Assembly: GCF_001747085.1 (NCBI RefSeq)
Contig: NZ_MDJD01000007.1
Coordinates: 496,001 to 560,000, forward strand
Origin: Flavivirga aquatica
Lineage (GTDB): Bacteria > Bacteroidota > Bacteroidia > Flavobacteriales > Flavobacteriaceae
Length of the DNA stretch: 64,000 nucleotides
Direction: 5' to 3'
The notes beneath the pieces are model-generated. The model searched no databases. It was given only the letters and a program-made list of their open reading frames with translations, and had not been told where the DNA came from. Each line of letters opens with the position of its first letter. Position 1 is the stretch's first letter. This document shows, one piece after another, positions 8,537 through 15,982 of the stretch. Position numbers and translations under genes: made by a program.

Positions 8537-8860
8537 CTAGCAGCAATTTGATTTTGTAGTATTAAAAAATGTATTTAATTGATTTTGGATAATACTCCAA
8601 CGCTCTACATTAATACAATAGCACATGCTTTTTCCTTCTACTTCTCCTTTTAATAAGCCAATACTTTTCAATTCTTTTAAGTGTTGAGATATTGTGGCTT
8701 GAGCTAAACCTATTTCTTCAACCAGATCATTACATATACATGTATTTTGTTTACTTATGTATTGTAGAATGGCTACACGAGCTGGATGTCCTAACACTTT
8801 AAAAAACTGTGCTAAATCATTTTGCTCTTCTGTAAACATTTGTGTTTTTGTTACTCCCAT
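8537..8860 (-). CDS. arsR: ArsR/SmtB family metalloregulatory repressor
   Basis: 107 residues with the winged helix-turn-helix LAQFFKVLGHPARVAILQYI ... LAQATISQHLKELKSIGLL. The recognition helix ATISQHLKEL is classical. Cysteines TCIC in the helix before the HTH resemble the ELCVCDL As(III)/metal site of ArsR, and an extra CC ends the protein (KSNCC). It should repress its own operon and release DNA on binding arsenite or a similar thiophilic ligand. It is the first gene of the minus-strand unit, and a 16-bp dyad lies 17 bases before its start codon. Confidence 0.88.
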   Translation of the reverse strand: MGVTKTQMFTEEQNDLAQFFKVLGHPARVAILQYISKQNTCICNDLVEEIGLAQATISQHLKELKSIGLLKGEVEGKSMCYCINVERWSIIQNQLNTFFNTTKSNCC

Positions 8861-8876
8861 ATTAACACATTTTAAT

Positions 8877-8892
8877 ATTGCAATATTACGAT
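8877..8892. promoter_or_regulatory. Putative ArsR operator
   Basis: ATTGCAATATTACGAT is a near-perfect 16-bp dyad (pattern ATYGYAATATTRCRAT) located 17-32 bp upstream of the arsR start codon, where ArsR-family repressors bind. Confidence 0.5.
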
Positions 8893-8943
8893 ATCAATGT
8901 TAAATAAAAAAGTCAAAACAGTATATTTTGACTTTATATAGAT

Positions 8944-9420
8944 TTATAACGATTTAAACCACTCTTGAAATTGAGTTCCTAGTAAAAATGCTGGTTTCTT
9001 CTCTCCACTTAAAGCACCAACTAAACTCATAATCCAAAGAACAAGTATTAATAACCAGCCAATAAGATTAACAAAAGGAATGAAACTAACAATCAAACCT
9101 AAAATCAAAAAACCTAACATTTGTCTAATATAAAAGGACCCTAATTCTGTTTTATCACTATTATTCATAATAAGTGCTATAATCCATCCTATAAAGGTGA
9201 AATGAGCAATTATGGCCACATTTTTACCATCACTTAAGACTTCTTTAGCATCTGCAACAAATTCTGAAGCAGCTTCTTTGGCTTCCCCTGCAAACTCTTT
9301 AGCTTTATCTGCTGCTTCATCTGCAAATTCCTCTGCTTTATCTGCTGCTTTTTTAGCTCCTTCTTTAGCGTCCCCTAACATATCGTTTAGGTCGTCACTT
9401 AAATTTTTTTCGTCAGACAT
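8944..9420 (-). CDS. Tic20/DUF4870-like membrane protein with amphipathic Ala/Lys/Glu-rich N-terminal helix
   Basis: 158 residues. Residues 15-65 are a highly charged helix built of Ala-Lys-Glu/Asp repeats (AKEGAKKAADKAEEFADEA and similar), like LEA or apolipoprotein amphipathic repeats. Residues 68-150 form three or four hydrophobic segments (NVAIIAHFTFIGWIIALIMN, MLGFLILGLIVSFIPF, LIGWLLILVLWIMSLVGAL). These are typical of the small DUF4870/Tic20-like family, ending with a short soluble tail. It is a probable inner-membrane protein of unknown function. The helix could lie along the membrane surface. It appears monocistronic between arsR and the TSUP permease gene. Confidence 0.65.
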   Translation of the reverse strand: MSDEKNLSDDLNDMLGDAKEGAKKAADKAEEFADEAADKAKEFAGEAKEAASEFVADAKEVLSDGKNVAIIAHFTFIGWIIALIMNNSDKTELGSFYIRQMLGFLILGLIVSFIPFVNLIGWLLILVLWIMSLVGALSGEKKPAFLLGTQFQEWFKSL

Positions 9421-9523
9421 ATTATATTATAGTTTTGATTAGATTATAAAATTAATAAAAATTAACTTATAACGACATGACTTTCAACACTTAATAATAT
9501 CACAAGCCCTATTAATTACAGAA

Positions 9524-10288
9524 TCACTTAATCAGCATGATTATACCTCCTAGTGCTGTTACTAATAAAATAAAGCGTCTGTAATTTACATTAGAGATTA
9601 ATTTAATTACTGAAACGCCAATAAAAAAACCTAAAAGGAGTACGGGAATTAGAATAGAGTTTAAATAAATTGTTTCTCTTGTTATTGTTTTCCAAACAAA
9701 AAAATGAAAAGGTAATTTGAAAATATTAATAATAAAAAACAACCATGCTACTGTACCTATAAACTCGTTTTTGGGTAAACGCGTTGCTAGAAAATAAATA
9801 TTTGCTATAGGTCCTGCTAAATTACCTATCATGGTTGTAAAGCCTGCAAAAAAACCTGCTACTAAAGAAAACAATTTATTTTTAGGAATGTCTGCTGATT
9901 TTTTATTTTCTGTATAAAACATTAATAATACAGAGACTATTATAATTACAGCCATCATTTTTTTGAAGATAATTGCAGAGATATCATTCCCTATCCAAAC
10001 TCCAACTAAAACACCAACTACCATCGAAGGCATTAGCTTTTTTATGTAAATCCACTGTGTATGTCTATTATAATAAAATACTGCCAAAATATCTGCTATA
10101 ATAAGCATAGGTAGCAAAATACCTGTAGATGCTTTTTCTCCAAAAACAAAGGCTAATATAATGACTATAATAATGCCTATTCCTTTGATTCCTGCTTTTG
10201 ATAAGCCTAGTAAAAAACCTGCAAAAGATATGGCTATCCAATGTATTGTTGATAGGTTATAAGACTGAAGTATTTCTATGTAATTCAA
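9524..10288 (-). CDS. TSUP (TauE/SafE) family permease
   Basis: 254 residues, almost entirely hydrophobic with about eight membrane helices. Family marks include GFLLGLSKAGIKGIGIIIV near the N-terminus and FFAGFTTMIGNLAGPIANIYFL at the start of the second half, the two half-repeats of TSUP permeases. Members export sulfite, sulfoacetate or related anions; the substrate cannot be read from sequence. It lies 29 bases after the VOC gene stop and may be the last gene of that unit. Proximity to the ars genes is noted, but there is no Acr3 or ArsB signature. Confidence 0.8.
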   Translation of the reverse strand: MNYIEILQSYNLSTIHWIAISFAGFLLGLSKAGIKGIGIIIVIILAFVFGEKASTGILLPMLIIADILAVFYYNRHTQWIYIKKLMPSMVVGVLVGVWIGNDISAIIFKKMMAVIIIVSVLLMFYTENKKSADIPKNKLFSLVAGFFAGFTTMIGNLAGPIANIYFLATRLPKNEFIGTVAWLFFIINIFKLPFHFFVWKTITRETIYLNSILIPVLLLGFFIGVSVIKLISNVNYRRFILLVTALGGIIMLIK

Positions 10289-10317
10289 TAAAGTTGGTCT
10301 TAATTTGTATATTATGG

Positions 10318-10704
10318 TTATAAAAAGGCACTATCTACGGGTTCCCAAAGCTCTACTTTGTTTCCATCGGGATCAAGAATCCAAGCGAATTTTCCATATT
10401 CATGTTCTTCGATTTCTCCAACAACAGTAACGCCTTCTTCTTTTAAAACCTTTAGTAATTCAAATAAATTTTCTACACGGTAGTTAAACATGAAGTCTTT
10501 CTTAGAGGGCTCATAGTATTTGGTGTCTTCTGCAAATGGACTCCATTGTGTTGAGCAGTCTTTACCATCTTTATCTTTCCACCAAAAGGTACATCCATAA
10601 TCATCAGTATTGAAACCTAAATGTTTTTTATACCAATCTTTTGATGCTTTTGGATCTTTTGTTTTAAAAAATATTCCTCCTATTCCTGTTACACGTTTTT
10701 TCAT
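10318..10704 (-). CDS. VOC (glyoxalase/bleomycin-resistance fold) protein
   Basis: About 128 residues from the ATG at 10704 (MKKRVTGIGGIFFKTKDPKAS). A longer in-frame start at 10749 would overlap the upstream gene by 35 bases and adds residues unlike the family. The body shows the two beta-alpha-beta-beta-beta modules: KASKDWYKKHLGFNTDDYG early, and FAWILDPDGNKVELWEP with a metal-type Glu at the end. It probably binds a metal and a small substrate; the reaction is unknown. It is in a tight minus-strand cluster with a DUF1801 protein and another VOC protein. Confidence 0.75.
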   Translation of the reverse strand: MKKRVTGIGGIFFKTKDPKASKDWYKKHLGFNTDDYGCTFWWKDKDGKDCSTQWSPFAEDTKYYEPSKKDFMFNYRVENLFELLKVLKEEGVTVVGEIEEHEYGKFAWILDPDGNKVELWEPVDSAFL

Positions 10705-10714
10705 TGAACCAATT

Positions 10715-11173
10715 TTATTTCTTATTAAGGGCTCCTTCATAAATATCAATCCATTCTTGTGTGCTTATTTTTGCTGTTAATTCTCCTATAAGTTCAAAAG
10801 GGATGTCATCCATTTTTTTAAATCTGATACAACTTTTTCCCATATCCAGTTTATACTTGCAGCGTTTAGCGTATTCTAATGTAAACCAATCTAGCAATTC
10901 TTTTTTAGAATACATTGCCATACTATAAACTGCTACAAAGTTTTTTTGAGATGCTAAATTCATGAACGGCAATGGTAACTTAGGGTCACAATGATAACCA
11001 CTTGGGTATACAGTGTGCGGTATAACATATCCCAACATACCATAACTCATAGTTTCTTCCATACCTTTTGGCAAGTTATCTAGAATTTGTTTTCTTAATT
11101 TTTTAATAGGTTCTTTTCTATCTTCTGGTAATTCGTCTAGATATTGCTTTGGCGATGCTGCTTTTGATTGCAT
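10715..11173 (-). CDS. DUF1801 domain protein
   Basis: 152 residues, cytoplasmic. The chain begins with SPKQYLDELPEDRKEPIKKLR and continues with MEETMSYGMLGYVIP, the DUF1801 (YdhG-like) pattern. It ends with KYKLDMGKSCIRFKKMDDIP. The fold is related to small iron-chaperone-like/frataxin-type proteins, but no function is established for this subgroup. The gene begins 29 bases after the stop of the VOC gene upstream and lies just ahead of the second VOC gene, so the three are likely one transcript. Confidence 0.75.
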   Translation of the reverse strand: MQSKAASPKQYLDELPEDRKEPIKKLRKQILDNLPKGMEETMSYGMLGYVIPHTVYPSGYHCDPKLPLPFMNLASQKNFVAVYSMAMYSKKELLDWFTLEYAKRCKYKLDMGKSCIRFKKMDDIPFELIGELTAKISTQEWIDIYEGALNKK

Positions 11174-11202
11174 ATTTATACTATTTACATTCTTAAGAAA
11201 GT

Positions 11203-11574
11203 TTATACATGTTGATCTATAAGGATGGTGTTTCCATCTGGGTCGACCAGAATAGAGTTAGCTGGACCTGATGTGTTTTCATCTGCTTCCTTTTCTAATT
11301 TAACTGCTTTACTTTTTAAATGTTTTTGTATATCTCTTACGTCTGTGAAAGTGTCTAATGTTTTGGCATTTTCATCCCAACCAGGATTGAAGGTTAAAAT
11401 ATTATTCTCAAACATACCTTGAAAAAGGCCTATTAATGCGTTTCCATTTTTCATGATGAGATAATTTTGTTTTATATCGCCTGCAAAAACTTTAAAACCA
11501 AGATTTTCATAAAACAGTTTTGATATATTAATGTCTTTAACGTTTAGGCTTACTGAAAAGGCTCCTAGTTCCAT
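11203..11574 (-). CDS. VOC family protein
   Basis: 123 residues with VOC-fold landmarks: FSVSLNVKDINISKLFYENLGFKVF in the first module, and SGPANSILVDPDGNTILIDQHV at the end. The usual final metal Glu is replaced by Asp (LIDQ). It is the first gene of a three-gene minus-strand cluster (VOC, DUF1801, VOC). It may be a small-molecule binding or resistance protein of the glyoxalase superfamily; the substrate cannot be inferred. Confidence 0.75.
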   Translation of the reverse strand: MELGAFSVSLNVKDINISKLFYENLGFKVFAGDIKQNYLIMKNGNALIGLFQGMFENNILTFNPGWDENAKTLDTFTDVRDIQKHLKSKAVKLEKEADENTSGPANSILVDPDGNTILIDQHV

Positions 11575-11790
11575 ACCTTATATTTTTAATTAAATTAAGT
11601 CAATTTGAGTCACAAATATCGTGAAAAATTGAGTTCTTACTAAAGTAAAGAAAACTAAGGGTTTAACCTAAAGCATTAATTTGAAACTTCTTATTATTAA
11701 ACAGAGACTTATTAGAGATAGATTATCAATGTCTTTATCATGCTCTAGGTTACCATTATATTTATACATATGGTAAGTAAAAACAGATGA

Positions 11791-12726
11791 TTAACTAAAC
11801 CTTATTTTTATCTTATCTACTATGGTTTGGGCTAGTTTTTCTTTACTTTCTATAGTCCATCCAGCTACATGGGGCGATAGTAACACGTTTTTAGAATTTA
11901 TTAGATATTGAAAAGCTTCTGGCATTTCTGTTGAGAATAAATTTTCAAACGATGCTTTTTCGTATTCTAAAACATCTAGTCCTGCTCCCAAAATTTTTTC
12001 TGATTTTAATGCTGATACTAAGTCTTTTGTGACTACACTTTTTCCTCTTGCTGTGTTTACAAACCAGAATGGTTTTTTAAATTGATTGATAAATGTTTTA
12101 TCAATAATATTCAATGTTAATGGTGTTTGTGGTGTGTGTAGACTCAATACGTCTACTTTTTCTTGAAATTCACTAAGTGTGACTTGTTTTGCATTGTTAT
12201 CGCCTTGGTTTTCTTTTATATCGTAACATAATACCTCAACATCGAAACCTCTTAGCTTCTTTGCAAATGCTTTACCCATATTTCCATAGCCTATAAGTCC
12301 TACGGTTTTACCATCTAGCTCAATACCTCTATTTTCTTCTCTTAACCATTTGCCTGATCGAACTTCGGCATCTGCTTTATTGAGTTTATTAAATAATGAT
12401 AATAGCATTCCTAAGGTATGTTCTCCTACGGCATTCCTGTTGCCTTCTGGTGCCGATATTAAATAGACTCCTTTTTCTTCTGCATAGTCGCAATCTATAT
12501 TTTCTACTCCTGCTCCTACGCGCCCAATAAATTTTAAGTTGCTTGCAGCGTCTAGGAATTGCTTGTCTATTGTGAATCGACTTCTTAAAACAATACCATC
12601 GTATTGACTAATTTTTGCTTCTATCTCTGTTTTTGAAGAGATATAATCTTCATGATTAGTATATCCTAAATCATTTAGTTGATTAATTAACAGATCGTGA
12701 TTGGTATCTAAGTGAAGTATTTTCAT
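11791..12726 (-). CDS. D-2-hydroxyacid dehydrogenase (phosphoglycerate dehydrogenase-like)
   Basis: 311 residues. The Rossmann motif is GLIGYGNMGKAF. The catalytic Arg is in NTARGKSVV and the catalytic His in LLSPHVAGWT, with a Glu between them in VLEYEKASF. The N-terminal half carries FIGRVGAGVENIDCDYAEEKG, typical of NAD-dependent D-isomer-specific dehydrogenases. At 311 residues it lacks the ACT domain of full SerA, so it resembles short phosphoglycerate or hydroxypyruvate dehydrogenases. It is cytoplasmic. The downstream 216 bases to the VOC gene hold nothing recognisable. Confidence 0.85.
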   Translation of the reverse strand: MKILHLDTNHDLLINQLNDLGYTNHEDYISSKTEIEAKISQYDGIVLRSRFTIDKQFLDAASNLKFIGRVGAGVENIDCDYAEEKGVYLISAPEGNRNAVGEHTLGMLLSLFNKLNKADAEVRSGKWLREENRGIELDGKTVGLIGYGNMGKAFAKKLRGFDVEVLCYDIKENQGDNNAKQVTLSEFQEKVDVLSLHTPQTPLTLNIIDKTFINQFKKPFWFVNTARGKSVVTKDLVSALKSEKILGAGLDVLEYEKASFENLFSTEMPEAFQYLINSKNVLLSPHVAGWTIESKEKLAQTIVDKIKIRFS

Positions 12727-12803
12727 AATATATTAAAAAGAAGCTTTGTCTATACTAAATGTGATATTTTTATTATTTAATTGGTATAAATTTATAAAGT
12801 TTT

Positions 12804-12877
12804 GCGTTAAGGATTGAACGGTTTGTTTGAGCTCCTCGCAGAGAGCGAGTAGTGAAAGCCCGACCCTTGGGTAACGC
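12804..12877. repeat. Structured intergenic repeat element after mgtE
   Basis: On the plus strand the element begins GCGTTAAGG and ends CCTTGGGTAACGC, so GCGTTA pairs with TAACGC. Inside are CTCGC/GCGAG and the sequence GAAAGCCCGACCC. It lies 5 bases beyond the mgtE stop. I recall closely similar GCGTTAAGG...CCCGACCCTTGGGTAACGCCC sequences in many flavobacterial intergenic regions, so this is probably a dispersed palindromic repeat. That recollection was not checked here. Confidence 0.55.
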
Positions 12878-12882
12878 CCAAA

Positions 12883-14253
12883 TTAAATGCCCAAAATCAT
12901 TTTAGCTATCCAGAAGTATAATAGGATTCCTAATATATCGTTACTGGTTGTTATAAATGGCCCTGTAGCTATGGCTGGATCTATACCGCGTTTGTCTAAA
13001 AATAAGGGTACAAAGGTTCCTATTAATCCTGCTATAATGATAACGGCTACTAATGATATGGAAATAGCTAGTGCTTTATCGAATGCTCCTGTGTATGCCC
13101 AAACGAATAAAAACAGAAAAATGGCTAGAATAACACCATTTAGGGCTGCTAATAGCATTTCTTTTAATAGTCTGCTATTTATACTGCCTTTTACATCGTT
13201 ATTTGCCAAACCTTGAACAATTATAGCACTAGATTGTACGCCTACATTTCCTGCCATGGCTGCTATTAATGGTGTAAAAAAGAATAGTACTGCATATTGA
13301 TTGAATGCTCCGTGAAAACCTTCCATTATTAAAAACGCACCAACACCTCCTACTAAACCTAGAAATAACCATGGTAATCGTGCTCGGGTAAGTTCTAGAA
13401 TACTATCGCCAGCTTCTACATCTTGAATAATACCTGCTGCTAATTGATAATCTTTATCGGCTTCTTCTTTAATAACGTCTACAATATCATCAATAGTTAT
13501 TCTACCTAATAGTTTTTCGTTTTTATCGACTACTGGGATGGCTTCTAAATCGTATTTTGCCATGATTTTTGCCACTTCTTCTACGTCTTCTTCTACGTTT
13601 ACAAAATCGACATTTGATATGTATATGTCGGCAATTTTCTGTTCGCTTTTAGCTACGATTAAATCTTTTAATGATAGACGCCCTATAAGTTTCTCTTCTT
13701 TATCAACAACATAAACAGAATGTACTCTTTTTACATCTTGAGCTTGTCCTCTTATTCTACGTAAACATCCTGCTACTGTCCATGTTTCATAAACTTTAAC
13801 GAGCTCTTTTGCCATGTGTCCTCCTGCCGAATCCTCGTCGTAAGCTAATAATTCTGTTATTTCTGCTTTATGGGATTCGTCTTCTATTTCTGAAATAACG
13901 GCTTGCTGACGTTCTTCTGGTAATTCTAAAATAATATCTGCCGCATCATCGGTATCTAGCTCGTCTATTTCTCCAGCTATTTCTTTGACTGATAAATTTT
14001 TCAATACTTTTTCCCGAATATCTTCATCGAGCTCTATTAAGATATCTGATGTCGTTTCGGAATCCAGTAATTTTATAACATAAACAGCTTGTTCTAGATT
14101 TAGTTCATCTAAAATTTCGGCTATATCTGCGTAATGAAACTCATTTAAGAGCGTTTGTAATGCTTTGTCGTTTTGTTCTTCTACAAAACGTTCTACTTGC
14201 TCTATAAGTTCTTCTGTAAGTTGAAATTGTATGTTTTCTTTTTCCTCTAACAA
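12883..14253 (-). CDS. mgtE: Magnesium transporter MgtE
   Basis: 456 residues in the order of the family: a helical MgtE N domain to about residue 135 (FHYADIAEILDELNLEQ, AADIILELPEERQQ); two CBS domains to about 265 (VHSVYVVDKEEKLIGRLSLKD, LEAIPVVDKNEKLLGRITIDD); and five membrane helices to the end. The pore signature GNVGVQSSAIIVQGLA and the final DPAIATGPFITTSNDILG are present. It is an inner-membrane Mg2+ channel gated by cytosolic Mg2+ through the N and CBS domains. It follows rsmA by 21 bases on the same strand. I see no M-box riboswitch upstream. Confidence 0.95.
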   Translation of the reverse strand: MLEEKENIQFQLTEELIEQVERFVEEQNDKALQTLLNEFHYADIAEILDELNLEQAVYVIKLLDSETTSDILIELDEDIREKVLKNLSVKEIAGEIDELDTDDAADIILELPEERQQAVISEIEDESHKAEITELLAYDEDSAGGHMAKELVKVYETWTVAGCLRRIRGQAQDVKRVHSVYVVDKEEKLIGRLSLKDLIVAKSEQKIADIYISNVDFVNVEEDVEEVAKIMAKYDLEAIPVVDKNEKLLGRITIDDIVDVIKEEADKDYQLAAGIIQDVEAGDSILELTRARLPWLFLGLVGGVGAFLIMEGFHGAFNQYAVLFFFTPLIAAMAGNVGVQSSAIIVQGLANNDVKGSINSRLLKEMLLAALNGVILAIFLFLFVWAYTGAFDKALAISISLVAVIIIAGLIGTFVPLFLDKRGIDPAIATGPFITTSNDILGILLYFWIAKMILGI

Positions 14254-14274
14254 ATTGAAAACTTTTAAAAGATT

Positions 14275-15072
14275 TTAAGCGTCTTTTTCAATCAATTCTG
14301 TGAGTTCAACAAAGGCTTGAACACTTAATTGTTCTGGACGTTTGCCAAAGATACTATTTGCTTTTAAATTATCTGACAAATTGAATGTTTTTAAACTGTT
14401 ACGAAGTGTTTTTCTTCGTTGCTGAAATGCTGTTTTTACGGTCTTGAAGAATAGCTTCTCATCACATGGTAGTGTATAATTTTTTTTTCTTGTTAGTCTT
14501 AACACTCCTGAATCTACTTTTGGAGGCGGATTAAATACACTTGGAGGCACTGTAAATAAGTATTCTGCATCATAAAACGCTTGTACTAAAACCGATAATA
14601 TACCATATACCTTACTGCCTTCTTTGGAACATATACGTTGCGCAACTTCTTTTTGAAACATCCCAGAGAATTCTGGGATTTGATGGCGCATCTCTAAAGT
14701 TTTAAAAACAATTTGAGTTGATATATTATATGGAAAGTTACCTATTATAGCAAAGGGTTCTTCGTTTAAAACTTCGTTTAAATTATACTTTAAAAAATCC
14801 TTTTCTATAATTCGTGGGGCTAGATTTAGATAGTTAGATTGTAGGTATTCTACAGATTCTGTATCTATTTCTACAACGTAGGTCGTTATATCTTTTTCAA
14901 GTAAGTATTTGGTAAGCACACCCATTCCTGGGCCAATTTCTAAAACATTTTTATAATCTTTTAATGCTAAGGTATCAGCTATTTTTTGAGCAATAGTTTC
15001 GTCATTTAAAAAATGCTGACCTAAATGCTTTTTTGCTTTTACTTGATGATTGTTATTGCGATTGTTTGCCAC
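14275..15072 (-). CDS. rsmA: 16S rRNA dimethyladenosine transferase RsmA/KsgA
   Basis: 265 residues. [11 protein letters not shown] opens the methyltransferase domain, [15 protein letters not shown] is the SAM-binding motif I, and GNFPYNIS is the NxPY catalytic motif for adenine N6 methylation. The C-terminal helical domain with [13 protein letters not shown] matches the family. It dimethylates two adjacent adenosines in the terminal loop of 16S rRNA during small-subunit maturation. It is encoded just upstream of mgtE and downstream of the DUF4286 gene. A CAAAAGTA element at 15095-15102 (TACTTTTG on the minus strand) may be its own -7 box. Confidence 0.96.
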   Translation of the reverse strand: MANNRNNNHQVKAKKHLGQHFLNDETIAQKIADTLALKDYKNVLEIGPGMGVLTKYLLEKDITTYVVEIDTESVEYLQSNYLNLAPRIIEKDFLKYNLNEVLNEEPFAIIGNFPYNISTQIVFKTLEMRHQIPEFSGMFQKEVAQRICSKEGSKVYGILSVLVQAFYDAEYLFTVPPSVFNPPPKVDSGVLRLTRKKNYTLPCDEKLFFKTVKTAFQQRRKTLRNSLKTFNLSDNLKANSIFGKRPEQLSVQAFVELTELIEKDA

Positions 15073-15094
15073 GAATTCACGAATATTTTAAGTA

Positions 15095-15102
15095 CAAAAG
15101 TA
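15095..15102 (-). promoter_or_regulatory. Possible -7 element for rsmA
   Basis: CAAAAGTA reads TACTTTTG on the minus strand, matching TAnnTTTG, 23 bases before the rsmA start. No clear -33 TTG was found at the right distance. Confidence 0.35.
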
Positions 15103-15141
15103 AGCTATATAAATGGATTCCTGTTTATACAGGTAGATAAG

Positions 15142-15465
15142 CTATTTAAAGTTTACAGTATACTCGTCAATAATTTGAAGTTCTGTTCTAAATGCTAACA
15201 TTTTGTCTGCAAATTTTTTAAGTCCTTCTCTTTGCATTTTTTCGGCATCTTCTTTATAATAAGCATCTAGCGCTTCTCGTGAATATGATCTGTATTGGAT
15301 GGAGTAGGTTACACCTCCCATATCTTCTTCTACTAAAACTCTGGTTAATGTTGCCTTTTCAAATTTACCTGTTCCTAATACTTGCGGGATATGTTCTTTT
15401 ATCCATATTAACCATTCATCGTGAATGGACTCTTCTATGTTTACTGTGACGTTGTATATTATCAT
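15142..15465 (-). CDS. DUF4286 family protein
   Basis: 107 residues. MIIYNVTVNIEESIHDEWL, then GVTYSIQYRSYSREALDAYY, and a charged C-terminal helix match the small DUF4286 family found throughout Bacteroidota. The fold is probably ferredoxin-like (dimeric alpha/beta barrel type) and its role is unknown. It starts two bases after the end of the GNAT pseudogene and is followed by rsmA, so it likely belonged to one TPR-GNAT-DUF4286-rsmA-mgtE transcript. Confidence 0.85.
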   Translation of the reverse strand: MIIYNVTVNIEESIHDEWLIWIKEHIPQVLGTGKFEKATLTRVLVEEDMGGVTYSIQYRSYSREALDAYYKEDAEKMQREGLKKFADKMLAFRTELQIIDEYTVNFK

Positions 15466-15467
15466 AA

Positions 15468-15976
15468 CTATAAAGTTTTTGCAAATAACAAGAGTTCTTC
15501 ATCATCTTCAAAGGGTTTTATCATTTTTTCAAAAACTAATCCTAATTTTTCTAATAACTTTATAGAATTTTTATTGTCTAGCATTGTAATTGCGACTGTT
15601 TTTTAGGCTGAAATTATTTTTGGCTAACTCCATAATTTCTACCGAAGACTCAAAACCAAATCCTATACCTTCATATTCAGGAAGCATAGCAAACCCATTA
15701 TTGGCATCTTTTAATTGCTCTCTTTTTATAAGACTGCTAGAGCCTATTGGCTTATTATTTTTTTTCTTTTAATAACTGTTTATAAAATTCAAAACCATTG
15801 GTTTCATAACTTTTAAATAATCTTCTTTTATTCTTTCTTTAGCATCTTCAATAGTTTTAACCTTTCTATCACCTCTATATTTAAGCCAATTTGAAGAGTT
15901 TAATAGTTTAAAAAAATGGCGCATCATCAAGAGTGAACTCAGAAATAATGAGACGTTCTGTTTCTACTATTATCAT
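15468..15976 (-). pseudogene. Frameshifted GNAT (RimJ/RimL-type) N-acetyltransferase
   Basis: Translating the minus strand from the ATG at 15976 across frame changes gives a near-complete acetyltransferase. The pieces are IIVETERLIISEFTLDDAPFF, then KLLNSSNWLKYRGDRKVKTI, then SYETNGFEFYKQLL, NKPIGSSSLIKREQLKDAN, and LPEYEGIGFGFESSVEI. The last pieces are VAITMLDNKNSIKLLEKLGL and DDEELLLFAKTL. At least four single-base indels interrupt it, each in an A or T run: T7 after GCGCCA, A4 in TTTAAAAGTT, A8 in GAAAAAAAAT and A6 in CTAAAAAACA. No other reading frame here is coding. Every long neighbour is intact, so decay is more likely than sequencing error, but homopolymer miscalls must be excluded. 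Confidence 0.8.
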
Positions 15977-15982
15977 AATTAC

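Noticed and set aside
9524-10288. Arsenite exporter belonging to the ars operon
   Set aside because: The protein has TSUP half-repeat motifs and no Acr3/ArsB features, and is separated from the ars genes by the DUF4870-like gene.
12727-14274. M-box (Mg2+) riboswitch for mgtE
   Set aside because: Only 21 bases separate rsmA and mgtE, and the structured element at 12804-12877 lies downstream of mgtE, not upstream.
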